From NCBI RefSeq assembly GCF_036226745.1, contig NZ_CP109013.1, positions 2,790,001 through 2,854,000 of the forward strand: 64,000 bases of DNA. The letters run 5' to 3'. The first letter of the stretch is position 1. Every line of letters begins with the position of its first letter. Origin of the DNA: Streptomyces sp. NBC_00683 (lineage in GTDB: Bacteria; Actinomycetota; Actinomycetes; Streptomycetales; Streptomycetaceae). Below, in pieces: positions 1 through 9,344 of the stretch. Made by a program: the position numbers and the translations under genes. The notes below the pieces were generated by a model. The model worked only from the letters and a program-made list of their open reading frames with translations, made no database searches and was not told where the DNA came from.

Positions 1-1
1 G

Positions 2-643
2 ACCGTGGCCGTGGTCGGTTCGACGGGCGCGGGCAAGTCGACGCTCGCCAAGCTGCTGGCGCGTTTCTACGATCCGACCGAGGGCCGGGTCCTGCTGGAC
101 GGCACCGATCTGCGCGATCTGGCCACGCCGGAGCTGCGGCGGGGCGTGGTGATGGTGACCCAGGAGGCGTTCCTGTTCTCGGGGACGATCGCGGAGAACA
201 TCGCGATCGGCCGTCCGGAAGCGACGCCCGAGGAGATCGAGCACGCGGCCAAGGCCATCGGGGCGCACGACTTCATCAGCGGCCTGCCCGACGGCTACGC
301 CACGGATGTACGCAAGCGGGGCGGCCGGATCTCGGCAGGCCAGCGTCAACTGGTGGCGTTCGCACGTGCGTTGCTGGCGGACCCCGCCGTGCTGATTCTC
401 GACGAGGCGACGAGCTCGCTCGACATCCCCGGCGAGCGGGCGGTGCAGCGCGCCATGGACACCGTGCTGCACGGCCGTACGGCGGTGGTGATCGCACACC
501 GCCTGTCGACCGTGGAGATCGCGGACCGGGTGCTGGTGATGGAGCACGGCCGGATCGTGGAGGACGGGAGCCCGGCCGAACTCATCGGCACCGACGGCAG
601 GTTCGCCGGGCTGCACCGCGCCTGGCGGGAGAGCCTGGCCTGA
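2..643 (+). CDS. ABC exporter ATP-binding protein, C-terminal part (5' end outside window)
   Basis: This is the nucleotide-binding domain of an ABC transporter of the exporter type, in which membrane and ATPase domains usually share one chain. The Walker A motif (GSTGAGKST) lies at the very start of the visible part, followed by a Q-loop (MVTQEAFLF), the signature, Walker B ([13 protein letters not shown]) and the H-loop (AHRLST). The signature reads ISAGQ instead of the usual LSGGQ. The frame is open to the window edge and the membrane domain must lie upstream. The substrate cannot be read from this part. The last codons are followed by a strong hairpin, so the gene ends its transcription unit. 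Confidence 0.9.
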   Translation, partial: TVAVVGSTGAGKSTLAKLLARFYDPTEGRVLLDGTDLRDLATPELRRGVVMVTQEAFLFSGTIAENIAIGRPEATPEEIEHAAKAIGAHDFISGLPDGYATDVRKRGGRISAGQRQLVAFARALLADPAVLILDEATSSLDIPGERAVQRAMDTVLHGRTAVVIAHRLSTVEIADRVLVMEHGRIVEDGSPAELIGTDGRFAGLHRAWRESLA

Positions 644-678
644 CGGAGTACCGACGGGTAGGTGCGTGACCTCCCAGG

Positions 679-712
679 GACGGCGCAGAACTGGCCACAG
701 TTCCGCGCCGTC
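679..712 (+). terminator. Hairpin terminator after the ABC exporter gene
   Basis: Arms GACGGCGC and GCGCCGTC enclose a second perfect stem, AACTG/CAGTT, with a 4-nt loop and a 2x2 internal mismatch. It lies 36 nt after the stop codon. There is no U-tract, as is usual in Streptomyces. Confidence 0.75.
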
Positions 713-746
713 TCAGCACGTGGTCATCGTCCGTTTGCCGCTTCGT

Positions 747-771
747 CGTTCGAACACCGTGAATTCGAACG
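747..771. promoter_or_regulatory. Inverted repeat, possible operator for the M4 protease
   Basis: Perfect 8-bp arms CGTTCGAA and TTCGAACG are separated by 9 bp, about 255 bp before the protease start. It is not the Streptomyces LexA box, because the half-sites are in the opposite arrangement. No cognate regulator is evident. Confidence 0.35.
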
Positions 772-1027
772 AAATCTCAACTCACCCTGCGAATTCTGGG
801 CCCGCGCGGTCCCGGCACCCGCTTTACGGCACCCGGATGACATACGGCGAAACGTCCGCTTAACGAACATGACCATTCCGGCAACGGACGAATTCCGGCC
901 AATGTGTTGACGCGGTCCTGACATACACCCCTTTCTGCTGGGACTCTTCCCCCGTTCTGCGCACCGCCTGCTCTGCCCGGCCGGCTCACCCAGCCCGGCT
1001 GTCACCCCCCTCGCAGAAGGAGTCCGC

Positions 1028-3061
1028 GTGAGATCCAGATCCAGCCGTCGTGCCACCGCGACCGGCGCTCTGATAACGGCAGCAGCCCTCCTCGCCGTCG
1101 GAGTTCAGACGGGTGCGGCCACCGCCGCTCCCGACGCCGCCGCCTCCTCGGCCGCCGCCGCCAAGGGCGCCGACCCGGGTTCGCTGCCCGCGAAGCTCTC
1201 CCCCGCCCAGCGTGCCGAACTCCTCCGCGAGGCCAACTCCACCAAGGCGGCCACCGCCAAGGAGCTGGGCCTCGGCGCCACGGAGAAGCTCGTCGTCCGT
1301 GATGTCGTCCAGGACGTCGACGGCACCACGCACACCCGCTACGAGCGCACCCTCGACGGCCTCCCCGTCCTCGGCGGCGACCTTGTCGTGGCCGAGACGA
1401 AGGCCGGGAAGACCGAGGGCGTCACCAAGGCGTCCAAGGCCACCGGTGCCCAGCTGAAGGCGGTCGGCACCACGGCGGACATCGCGCCCGCCGCCGCCGA
1501 GAAGCAGGCCCTGACCGCGGCACAGGCCGAGGGCTCGAAGAAGGCCGAGGCCAGCAAGGCCCCGCGCAAGGTGGTCTGGACGGCGAGCGGCACGCCCCAG
1601 CTCGCGTACGAGACCGTCGTCGGCGGCCTCCAGCACGACGGCACCCCGAACGAGCTGCACGTCATCACCGACGCCTCCTCCGGTGCCAAGCTCTACGAGT
1701 GGCAGGCCATCGAGACGGGTACCGGCAACACCCAGTACAGCGGTCAGGTGACGCTCGGCACCTCGGGCACGTACAACCTCACCGACGCGACCCGCGGCAA
1801 CCACAAGACGTACAACCTGAACCGCGGCACGTCGGGCACCGGGACCCTCTTCTCCGGCACCGACGACATCTGGGGCAACGGCAGCCCGTCGAACCTCGAG
1901 ACCGCCGGCGCCGACGCCCACTACGGCGCGGCCGAGACGTGGGACTACTACAAGAACATCCACGGCCGCAGCGGCATCCGGGGTGACGGCGTCGGTGCGT
2001 ACTCCCGCGTCCACTACGGCAACAACTACGTCAACGCCTTCTGGTCCGACAGCTGCTTCTGCATGACGTACGGGGACGGCAGCGGCAACGCCGCGCCCCT
2101 GACCTCGCTGGACGTGGCCGCCCACGAGATGACGCACGGCGTCACCTCCAACACCGCGGGCCTCAACTACAGCGGCGAGTCCGGCGGCCTCAACGAGGCG
2201 ACCAGTGACATCTTCGCCGCCGCGGTCGAGTTCTACTCCAACACCGCGGAGGACCCCGGCGACTACTTCGTCGGCGAGAAGATCGACATCAACGGCGACG
2301 GCACCCCGCTGCGCTACATGGACAAGCCGAGCAAGGACGGCGCGTCCAAGGACGCGTGGTACTCGGGCATCGGCTCGGTCGACGTCCACTACTCCTCGGG
2401 CCCGGCGAACCACTGGTTCTACCTGCTCTCCGAGGGCAGCGGCGCCAAGACCGTCAACGGGGTCTCGTACAACTCCCCGACCTCCGACGGCCTTCCGGTG
2501 ACGGGCATCGGCCGCGACAAGGCCGCGCAGATCTGGTTCAAGGCGCTCACCACCAAGTTCACCTCGACGACCAACTACGCGGCCGCCCGCACCGGCACCC
2601 TCGCCGTGGCCGGTGAGCTGTACGGCACCACGAGCACCGAGTACGCCGCGGTCGCCCATGCGTGGGCCGGTATCGCCGTGGGAGCCCGCCCCGGCGGCGG
2701 CGACCCCGACCCGGGCGGCACGGTCTTCCAGAACACGACCGTCAAGGCACTCGCCGACCGGAGCACCACCAGCATCCCCGTCGCCGTCACGGGCGTCACG
2801 GGCAATGCGCCGAGCGACCTCTCGGTCGCGGTCAACATCACCCACACCTACCGCGGTGACCTCGTCCTCGACCTGGTCGCCCCGGACGGTACGGCCTACC
2901 GGCTGAAGAACTCCTCCTCGAGCGACTCCGCGGACAACGTGGTGGCGACCTACACGGTCAACGCCTCGTCCGAGGTGGCGAACGGCACGTGGAACCTGAA
3001 GATCCAGGACGCCTACTCGGGCGACACCGGGACCTTCAACAGCGTCAAGCTGACCTTCTGA
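1028..3061 (+). CDS. Secreted M4 (thermolysin-like) neutral metallopeptidase with C-terminal P domain
   Basis: This is an exported zinc endopeptidase, 677 residues from a GTG start preceded by AGAAGGAG. A Sec signal peptide (about residues 1-33, arginine-rich then hydrophobic) leads into an FTP/PepSY-type propeptide (about 50-195). The thermolysin catalytic domain spans about 215-560. The zinc site is HEMTH (H366, E367, H370) with third ligand E390 in GGLNEATSD. The active-site-histidine region reads DVHYSSGPANHWFY. After a short Gly/Pro/Asp linker, the last 90 or so residues form a P/homoB beta-sandwich domain, common on Streptomyces exoproteases. The gene is monocistronic and ends at a strong bidirectional hairpin. 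It likely degrades extracellular protein; its exact specificity is unknown. Confidence 0.95.
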   Translation: MRSRSSRRATATGALITAAALLAVGVQTGAATAAPDAAASSAAAAKGADPGSLPAKLSPAQRAELLREANSTKAATAKELGLGATEKLVVRDVVQDVDGTTHTRYERTLDGLPVLGGDLVVAETKAGKTEGVTKASKATGAQLKAVGTTADIAPAAAEKQALTAAQAEGSKKAEASKAPRKVVWTASGTPQLAYETVVGGLQHDGTPNELHVITDASSGAKLYEWQAIETGTGNTQYSGQVTLGTSGTYNLTDATRGNHKTYNLNRGTSGTGTLFSGTDDIWGNGSPSNLETAGADAHYGAAETWDYYKNIHGRSGIRGDGVGAYSRVHYGNNYVNAFWSDSCFCMTYGDGSGNAAPLTSLDVAAHEMTHGVTSNTAGLNYSGESGGLNEATSDIFAAAVEFYSNTAEDPGDYFVGEKIDINGDGTPLRYMDKPSKDGASKDAWYSGIGSVDVHYSSGPANHWFYLLSEGSGAKTVNGVSYNSPTSDGLPVTGIGRDKAAQIWFKALTTKFTSTTNYAAARTGTLAVAGELYGTTSTEYAAVAHAWAGIAVGARPGGGDPDPGGTVFQNTTVKALADRSTTSIPVAVTGVTGNAPSDLSVAVNITHTYRGDLVLDLVAPDGTAYRLKNSSSSDSADNVVATYTVNASSEVANGTWNLKIQDAYSGDTGTFNSVKLTF

Positions 3062-3121
3062 CCCGGTGAGCGGGCACCTGCTGCCGCAGAACAGCAGCAC
3101 CTGAGCAACTGACGTACGCGG

Positions 3122-3157
3122 GACGGCCCGGGAGAGCATCGCTCCTCCCGGGCCGTC
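3122..3157. terminator. Bidirectional terminator between protease and lyase genes
   Basis: Perfect 13-bp arms (GACGGCCCGGGAG and its complement) with a 10-nt loop sit between two convergent genes. Confidence 0.85.
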
Positions 3158-3182
3158 GTGCGTGCCGGCAGCGCCCGCTGTC

Positions 3183-4388
3183 TCAGCTGGGGTTGTCGGC
3201 GTGGGTCAGGGTCTCCCAGGCCACGAACAGGTTGTTCGACGCGGCGGGCCGCTGCCGCTCGGTGAGGGTCTGGGTGTTCGACATCGCGTAACCCATGCGG
3301 TTGTGCAGGGCGTTGAACCCGACCTCGGTGACAGGGCCCAGGCTGTCCTTGAGCGAGCCGCCGCACAGCGAGGACGGAACCGCCGTGCCCAGCTGGTACT
3401 TGGCGTGGAGGCCGAGCGCGTGGCGCAGCCGGTCGGCGACCTCGGGGTAGAGGTCCTGGCCCTGGATGCGGCTGGTCTCGGCGATGTGGGAGATGGCGGA
3501 GAGCCCGTAGCCGGTGTGGGTGAGGTCGCGGCAGGTCTCCTGGGAGAGGCCGTCCATGAAGGTCGACTGCCCCTGCCAGTAGCTGATGATCTCGTCCCGC
3601 GTGTCGAGACCGCTGCCGGGCGCGGCCTTCGGCAGCGAGCCGTCCGCGGTCACGTAGATGTACGCGGGGACGCGCCCCCGGAACTTGGTCACGGCCTTGT
3701 CGTACGCGGCGCGGTCCTCGAGGAAGACCGCGATGCCGATGGCGGCCTCGGTCATGGACAGTTCCCAGTTGCCGTTGCTGTGCGAACCGTTGGTGACCTC
3801 GGGCAGGTACACGTTGCGCAGCATCGTGCCGAAGCGGCCGGAGTTCGGCCAGCTGCTGTAGGTGTACTTGATGATCTCGGCGGCCCGCGGCCAGGAGGAG
3901 CCGGCCCAGCCGGTCTGCAGGGGTGCGTTGCTGTTGGTGTGGTCCGTGATCACGTTCGACCAGGCGTCCATGATCTGGATCGCCTTCTGGGCGTAGCGGC
4001 TGTCCTGGCCGATGTACCAGGCCAGCGAGAGGGTGTACGCGGCTATCGCGTCCTCACGCTCGTCGGTACAGCCGTAGTTGGGGTTGGAGTACGAGCCGCA
4101 CTCCACGACCGCACGGGGCTTGGCGGTCCGGGTGAGCGAGGCGTACTTGCTGGCCAGCATCTGGTCGTACGCCCCCTTCCAGGGCTGGGCGCCCGCCTGG
4201 ACCTTCGCGCGTACGAAGTCGAGCTGGGGGCGGCTGACCAGCACGCCGGGGTGGGTGAAGGCGGCCGGCGCGGCCGCTGTCGCCGCCCGGTCGGGGGCAG
4301 CCCCGGCGGGGGCAGTGAAGACCGTGGTGATCAGTGCGGCCAGGGCGGCGGCGGTGCCGATGACGCGAGCGATGGTGCCGGTACGCAT
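3183..4388 (-). CDS. Secreted alginate-lyase-family protein
   Basis: The protein is 401 residues, starting at the ATG at complement 4386-4388, which has GGAAGG 8 nt upstream. A longer frame to 4553 exists but adds a non-signal-like N-terminus. The signal peptide is about residues 1-31 (MRTGTIARVIGTAAALAALI...APAGAA). The mature part is an alpha-helical alginate_lyase-type (alpha/alpha toroid) domain starting at FTHPGVLVSRPQLDFVRAKV, a typical opening of this family. A conserved Asn/His-rich segment near residue 180 (NGSHSNGNWELSMTEAAIGI) is the likely catalytic region. The substrate could be alginate or another uronic-acid polysaccharide. It is transcribed alone, convergent to the protease. 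Confidence 0.85.
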   Translation of the reverse strand: MRTGTIARVIGTAAALAALITTVFTAPAGAAPDRAATAAAPAAFTHPGVLVSRPQLDFVRAKVQAGAQPWKGAYDQMLASKYASLTRTAKPRAVVECGSYSNPNYGCTDEREDAIAAYTLSLAWYIGQDSRYAQKAIQIMDAWSNVITDHTNSNAPLQTGWAGSSWPRAAEIIKYTYSSWPNSGRFGTMLRNVYLPEVTNGSHSNGNWELSMTEAAIGIAVFLEDRAAYDKAVTKFRGRVPAYIYVTADGSLPKAAPGSGLDTRDEIISYWQGQSTFMDGLSQETCRDLTHTGYGLSAISHIAETSRIQGQDLYPEVADRLRHALGLHAKYQLGTAVPSSLCGGSLKDSLGPVTEVGFNALHNRMGYAMSNTQTLTERQRPAASNNLFVAWETLTHADNPS

Positions 4389-4419
4389 GTGGGGTGCCTT
4401 CCGGTGGGAGGTGTTCCAC

Positions 4420-4456
4420 CAACTCGGTTCATGTAGGTGAACGTTGAGCCGAGTTG
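4420..4456 (-). promoter_or_regulatory. Hairpin/dyad in the leader of the lyase gene
   Basis: Perfect arms CAACTCGG and CCGAGTTG lie 31 nt before the ATG. Inside them is a second stem, GTTCA/TGAAC. It could be an operator or an mRNA leader structure. Confidence 0.4.
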
Positions 4457-4611
4457 TGAACCTGCGATGAGTGAGGAACGTAAAGCCATCGCATGGACAC
4501 GTCAAGGCATCGCGTTCAGGAAACGAACAACGCACGACGTCGCAGGACGGCACAGGGCTGCGCCGGACAGCGCAGGGCCGTGCGGCGGAGGGCGCCGGGA
4601 GAGGGGAGCGC

Positions 4612-6489
4612 CTATCGGGGGAGGTTCTGCTCCGCCCAGACGACCTTGCCGGTCGCCGTGCGGCACGAACCCCACCTGCGGCACAGCAGGTTGATGAGCT
4701 GCAGCCCGCGGCCGCCCTCGTCGCTCACATCGGCGTGCTGGATCTGCGGCAGGTCGGGACCCGTGTCGGAGACCTCCACCCGGAGCCGGTCGTCGCACAG
4801 CAGGCGCAGCTTGCCGGGGCCGCCGCCGTACCGCAGGGCGTTGCCGACCAGCTCGCTGACGACCAGTTCGGTGACGTCCGCGAGCTCGGTGAGGCTCCAC
4901 AGCGAAAGCTGCTCGGTGACGAGCTTCCGGGCGGTGGAGGCGGGGTTGCCGTCGGTGGGAAGGTCCCACACCTGCAGCCTGACGTCCTCGGACAGCTCAT
5001 GCCCCCCGGCGACCAGCAGCACCGCCTCGTCGAAGCGGCCGTCGGCCGCCCGCAGCGAGGTGAGCAGGCTGCCGTCGTCGAGCTGCTCGGGCGCCATCGC
5101 GGCGACCGCGGCGCGCAACCCCTCCAGCTGGGTGTCCACGTCATCTACGCGCGTCTTGATCAAGCCGTCGGTGTAGAGCACCAGCCGGCTGCCCGCCGGC
5201 CCGCGCAACCGCAGCGGGTCGTACGGGATGACCCCGGCGCCCAGCGGCGCGCCGACCGGCACGTCCAGGAAGCGGGGGACGCCGTCCGAGCCGACCAGCA
5301 GCGGCGGCGGATGGCCCGCGCTCGCGATGGTGTACGTGGAGTCCGCCGGGTCGTAGACCGCGCACAGACACGTGGCGACCTGGTCGTCCTCGAGGTCGCG
5401 GGTGGCCAGGTCCAGCCGGGCGAGGACCCGGTCGGGCTCGATGTCCAGCGTCATGAGCGTACGGGCGACGGTGCGCAGCCGCCCCATGGTGACCGCCGCG
5501 GGCAGGCCGTGCCCGGTCACGTCGCCGACGACCAGCGCCGTGCGCCCGCTGGGCAGCGCCACCACGTCGTACCAGTCGCCGCCCACACCGTGCGCGTCGA
5601 AGGCGGGCGCGTACTGCGCGTGGACCTTCAGTCCGGGGGTGTGCGGCGTGGCGCGCGGGAGCAGGCTTCGCTGGAGCGAGACGACGTGCTCGCGCTCGCG
5701 TCCGTAGAGCCGGGCGTTGTCCATGAAGACCGCGGCCATGGCGGCGAGCTGTCCCGCCAGCTCCACATCGGCCCGGTTGAAGGGCGGGCTGTCACCGGCG
5801 CGTACGAAGTCGGCGGATCCGAGCAGTACACCGCGGGCGATCAACGGCACCGCCATGTAGCTGTGGACGCCCTGGCGCCGCATCGCCACCGCGGCACTGG
5901 CTGTCGGCGCGACGCGCTGGTAGTCCTCCTCGGTCATCCGGCTGACCAGTACCGACTGGCGGTTGCGCAGACAGTGGAGGGTCAGCAGAGTCTCGCGGTA
6001 GTGCTGGCGGTCGACCACCTTGCCGACCGGGGAGGGTTCAAGACCTGACAGCGACTCGACGGCCTTGACCGCCATGGCCCGGGTGACCGGCACCCCCGCG
6101 CCGGTGACGCGCTCACCCTCCTCGCCCAGGAGCACGGACTCCAGGAGGTCGACGGCCGCCCCGTCGGCCAACCGGGGGACGCTGAACTCGGCCAGCTCCT
6201 GCGCCGTCCGTTCCAGGTCGAGGGAGGTCCCGATCCGGGTGCTTGCAGCATGGAGCCAGCGCAGTCGGGCGGCTGTGGTGAAACGGTCGCCCCGCAGCGG
6301 GCCGACGGTGCTCGCGGGGCGGACGTGCAGCCTCCGGGAGGCGATGCCCTGCGCGGCCAGTCGACGGCTCAGGCGTCTCGCTCGGCTTTCGCCGCCGTTC
6401 ACCGTGCTGACCTCCAGTCGCGTCCGGGGACGCCTTGATGTCTCGACGGTGACTCCGGAAGCAACTCCAGCATCTGCCGACGCTGTCAT
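4612..6489 (-). CDS. SpoIIE-type PP2C phosphatase with GAF and anti-sigma-like ATPase domains
   Basis: This is a 625-residue signalling protein. A GAF sensor domain (about 78-260) precedes a SpoIIE/RsbU PP2C domain (about 265-495) with metal-binding motifs GGDWYD (303-308), GDVTGHG (322-328) and YTDGL (439-443). A C-terminal HATPase_c domain of the RsbW/SpoIIAB kind follows (about 510-620), with N-box ELVGNALRYG, SDTG and GGRGLQL. Proteins with this layout are thought to act on anti-anti-sigma factors, combining phosphatase and kinase activity. The family is greatly expanded in Streptomyces. No sigma-factor operon partner is adjacent. The first 70 residues are Arg/Ser-rich with no clear ribosome-binding site, so the true start may be further in. 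Confidence 0.88.
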   Translation of the reverse strand: MTASADAGVASGVTVETSRRPRTRLEVSTVNGGESRARRLSRRLAAQGIASRRLHVRPASTVGPLRGDRFTTAARLRWLHAASTRIGTSLDLERTAQELAEFSVPRLADGAAVDLLESVLLGEEGERVTGAGVPVTRAMAVKAVESLSGLEPSPVGKVVDRQHYRETLLTLHCLRNRQSVLVSRMTEEDYQRVAPTASAAVAMRRQGVHSYMAVPLIARGVLLGSADFVRAGDSPPFNRADVELAGQLAAMAAVFMDNARLYGREREHVVSLQRSLLPRATPHTPGLKVHAQYAPAFDAHGVGGDWYDVVALPSGRTALVVGDVTGHGLPAAVTMGRLRTVARTLMTLDIEPDRVLARLDLATRDLEDDQVATCLCAVYDPADSTYTIASAGHPPPLLVGSDGVPRFLDVPVGAPLGAGVIPYDPLRLRGPAGSRLVLYTDGLIKTRVDDVDTQLEGLRAAVAAMAPEQLDDGSLLTSLRAADGRFDEAVLLVAGGHELSEDVRLQVWDLPTDGNPASTARKLVTEQLSLWSLTELADVTELVVSELVGNALRYGGGPGKLRLLCDDRLRVEVSDTGPDLPQIQHADVSDEGGRGLQLINLLCRRWGSCRTATGKVVWAEQNLPR

Positions 6490-6608
6490 GTTAGCCAGAT
6501 CACGGTGATTGCACCCCTGCCGGTGTCACGGCCATCTACCGGGCGGGCCGGGTCCGGCGACCCGCCGAGCCGGACGGAGTGCGCAGACCGCGGACCGCGG
6601 AACGGCAG

Positions 6609-6635
6609 GGCCCGGCACCGCGCGGGTGCCGGGCC
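6609..6635 (-). terminator. Terminator after glgP
   Basis: Perfect 11-bp arms (GGCCCGGCACC) with a 5-nt loop lie 18 nt beyond the glgP stop codon on the minus strand. Confidence 0.85.
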
Positions 6636-6653
6636 ACCGGACATGACGAACCG

Positions 6654-9344
6654 TCAGCGAAGCAGTACGCCGCCCCCGTCCTCGCCCGTTGCCGCATTCG
6701 GCACCGCGACCAGTCCGAGCTCCGCACCGGAAGCGAGCAGGGGGTGCGAGGGCAGGACGCGCACGGTGTAGCCGTACGGCCCCGTGCGGTCGAGCGCGAG
6801 CGGGCCCTCGTACAGCCAGCGGTCCTCCAGATCGTGACCGCCCGCGGGCTTCAGCGGGAAGGTCTGGGCCTCCGCGATCGCGTCGCCGGAGTCGACCCGC
6901 CCGGCGACCACCTGCACCTCCACGTCGTCCGGGTCGAGACCGCCCAGGGCGATCCGGACCCGGAGCGCCAGGGTCGACCCCAGCTCCGCCGAGCCGCCGA
7001 CGACGGTGTCGGCCGAGGCCTCCACGTGGTCGACGGCCACCTGCGGCCAGGCCGCGTGGATCCTGGCCTTCCAGTCGGCGAGCTGCCGGGCCGCCGCGGG
7101 ATTCAGTGCCTTGCGTGCCTGGGCGGCCGGGGCGTACAGCCGCTCCACGTACTCACGCACCATGCGTCCCGCGAGAACCTTGGGCCCCAGGGTCACCAGG
7201 GTGCGCCGGACCATCTCGATCCACCGCTGGGGCAGGTCCTCGGCGTCACGGTCGTAGAAGCGCGGGGCGACCCGGTCCTCGATCAGCGAGTAGAGGGCGT
7301 TGGCCTCCAGCTCGTCGCGCCGCTCCTCGTTCGTGGCGGAGCCGTCGGCGGTGGGGATCGCCCACCCGAAGTCCGGCTCGAACCACTCGTCCCACCAGCC
7401 GTCGCGTACGGAGAGGTTGAGGCAGCCGTTGAGCGCCGCCTTCATCCCGCTGGTGCCGCACGCCTCCAGCGGGCGCAGCGGGTTGTTGAGCCAGACGTCG
7501 CAGCCCGGGTAGAGCTTCTGCGCCATGCCCATGCCGTAGTCCGGCAGGAAGACGATGCGATGGCGCACCCGCGGGTCGTCCGAGAACCGCACCAGCTCCT
7601 GGACCAGCCGCTTCCCACCGTCGTCCGCGGGGTGCGCCTTGCCGGCGACGACGATCTGGATCGGGTGCGTCGGGTGGAGCAGCAGCTCCCGCAGCCGGTC
7701 GCGGTCGTGCAGCATGAGCGTGAGGCGCTTGTACGAGGGCACCCGTCGGGCGAAGCCGATCGTCAGCACGTCCGGATCGAGCACGTCGTCGATCCAGCCC
7801 AGCTCGGCCGTGCCCGCGCCGCGCCTGCGCCAGGAGGCGTAGAGGCGTTTGCGCACCTCGGTGACGAGCTGCTCGCGCAGCCCGCGGCGCAGGTCCCAGA
7901 TCTCCCGGTCCGGGACGTTGGTCACCGCGTCCCAGCGTCTTGGCGTGCCCGCCCGGCCGCCCTCGGCGCCGGCGCTGGCGGCCGTCTCGCCGACCTCGGC
8001 GCCCGCCAGCGCGTTCTCCGCGCGTTCGGTGCCGAACTTCCTGGCGCCGAGCCGGAGAACCTCGGGCGCGACCCACGTCGGCGCGTGCACCCCGTTGGTC
8101 ACCGAGGTGATCGGCACCTCGGCGGGGTCGAATCCCGGCCAGAGCCCGGAGAACATCTCCCGGCTCACGGCCCCGTGCAGGGTGGAGACACCGTTGGCCC
8201 GCTGGGCGAGCCGCAGCCCCATCACCGCCATGTTGAAGAGACCCGGCTCGCCGCCGGTGTAGGTCTCCATGCCGAGCCGGAGGATCCGGTCCACGCCGAC
8301 GCCCGGCAGTTCACCGTCGTCACCGAAGTGCCGGGCGACCAACTGGCGTTCGAATCGGTCTATCCCGGCGGGCACCGGGGTGTGCGTGGTGAAGACCGTC
8401 CCGGCCCTCACCACTTCCAGGGCGGGGTCGAAGTCGAGGCCGGTCTCGGAGAGCTCACGGATCCGCTCGAGGCCGAGGAATCCGGCGTGGCCTTCGTTGG
8501 TGTGGAACACCTCGGGGGTGGCGTGCCCGGTCAGCCGGCAGTAGGTGCGCACGGCGCGCACCCCGCCGATGCCGAGCAGCATCTCCTGGAGGAGGCGGTG
8601 GTCGCTGCCGCCGCCGTACAGCCGGTCGGTGACATCGCGCTCGCCCGGCGCGTTCTCCTCCACGTCGGAGTCGAGCAGCAGCAGGGGGACGCGGCCGACC
8701 TGGGCCTGCCAGATCGAGGCGTACAGCGAGCGCCCGCCGGGAAGGGCGAGCACCACCCGGCTGGGAGTGCCGTCCACCTCCCGTACGAGGGTGAGCGGCA
8801 GTTCGTTGGGGTCGAGGACGGGATAGTGCTCCTGCTGCCAGCCGTCCCGGGACAGGCTCTGGCGGAAGTAGCCGTGCCGGTACAGCAGCCCGACTCCGAT
8901 GAGCGGGACGCCCAGGTCGCTGGCGGCCTTGAGATGGTCCCCGGCCAGGATGCCGAGCCCGCCCGAGTACTGGGGCAGAGCCGCGGTGACCCCGAACTCG
9001 GGCGAGAAGTAGGCGATGGCGGCAGGGAGCTCCGCGCCCTGGGAGAGCTGGTTCTGATACCACCTCGGGCCGTCCAGGTACTCCCGGAGGTCCTCGGACA
9101 CGGCGGTGAGCCGCCGCAGGAACTGCTGGTCCCCGGCCAGCTCGGCAAGGCGTCCGGCGGACACGGCGCCCAGCAGGCGCACGGGGTCGGCGTCCGCGGG
9201 CCGCCAGCCCTCCGGGTCGGCGGCCTGGAAGAGGTTCTGGGTCTCGGTGTGCCAGGACCAGCGCAGGTTGCGGGCGAGGTCGCTGAGCGGTTGCAGGGGT
9301 TCGGGGAGGACGGGACGCACGGTGAATCGACGAATGGCCTTCAC
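6654..9344 (-). CDS. glgP: Alpha-glucan (glycogen/maltodextrin) phosphorylase
   Basis: A GT35 phosphorylase that releases glucose-1-phosphate from alpha-1,4-glucan using phosphate and pyridoxal phosphate. It is 896 residues from a GTG at complement 9342-9344, with AGGTGGG 6 nt upstream; the longer upstream frame lacks family similarity. The N-terminus (RRFTVRPVLPEPLQPLSDLA) and ARNLRWSW match the bacterial alpha-glucan phosphorylase subfamily. The PLP-binding motif near the C-terminal third reads EACGTSGMKAALNG. An Ala/Gly/Glu-rich insert (GAEVGETAASAGAEGGRAG) sits mid-protein. It is divergent from glgE across a long control region, so glucan breakdown and GlgE-pathway synthesis can be co-regulated. 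Confidence 0.95.
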   Translation of the reverse strand: MKAIRRFTVRPVLPEPLQPLSDLARNLRWSWHTETQNLFQAADPEGWRPADADPVRLLGAVSAGRLAELAGDQQFLRRLTAVSEDLREYLDGPRWYQNQLSQGAELPAAIAYFSPEFGVTAALPQYSGGLGILAGDHLKAASDLGVPLIGVGLLYRHGYFRQSLSRDGWQQEHYPVLDPNELPLTLVREVDGTPSRVVLALPGGRSLYASIWQAQVGRVPLLLLDSDVEENAPGERDVTDRLYGGGSDHRLLQEMLLGIGGVRAVRTYCRLTGHATPEVFHTNEGHAGFLGLERIRELSETGLDFDPALEVVRAGTVFTTHTPVPAGIDRFERQLVARHFGDDGELPGVGVDRILRLGMETYTGGEPGLFNMAVMGLRLAQRANGVSTLHGAVSREMFSGLWPGFDPAEVPITSVTNGVHAPTWVAPEVLRLGARKFGTERAENALAGAEVGETAASAGAEGGRAGTPRRWDAVTNVPDREIWDLRRGLREQLVTEVRKRLYASWRRRGAGTAELGWIDDVLDPDVLTIGFARRVPSYKRLTLMLHDRDRLRELLLHPTHPIQIVVAGKAHPADDGGKRLVQELVRFSDDPRVRHRIVFLPDYGMGMAQKLYPGCDVWLNNPLRPLEACGTSGMKAALNGCLNLSVRDGWWDEWFEPDFGWAIPTADGSATNEERRDELEANALYSLIEDRVAPRFYDRDAEDLPQRWIEMVRRTLVTLGPKVLAGRMVREYVERLYAPAAQARKALNPAAARQLADWKARIHAAWPQVAVDHVEASADTVVGGSAELGSTLALRVRIALGGLDPDDVEVQVVAGRVDSGDAIAEAQTFPLKPAGGHDLEDRWLYEGPLALDRTGPYGYTVRVLPSHPLLASGAELGLVAVPNAATGEDGGGVLLR

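Larger units (their letters stand above)
644..1027. other. 384-bp intergenic region upstream of the M4 protease
   Basis: It holds the exporter terminator, then an inverted repeat at 747-771 (CGTTCGAA, 9-nt spacer, TTCGAACG), then a GC-poorer stretch. A TTGACG at 904-909 could be a -35 element, but no well-spaced -10 is evident. No coding sequence is seen. Confidence 0.6.

Noticed and set aside
747..771. LexA (SOS) box
   Set aside because: The actinobacterial SOS site has CGAAC facing GTTCG across 4 bp. Here the half-sites face the other way with a 9-bp spacer.
986..3139. Long open frame antisense to the M4 protease
   Set aside because: The sense frame has a signal peptide, zinc motif and propeptide. 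The antisense translation is Val/Gly/Arg-rich without motifs.
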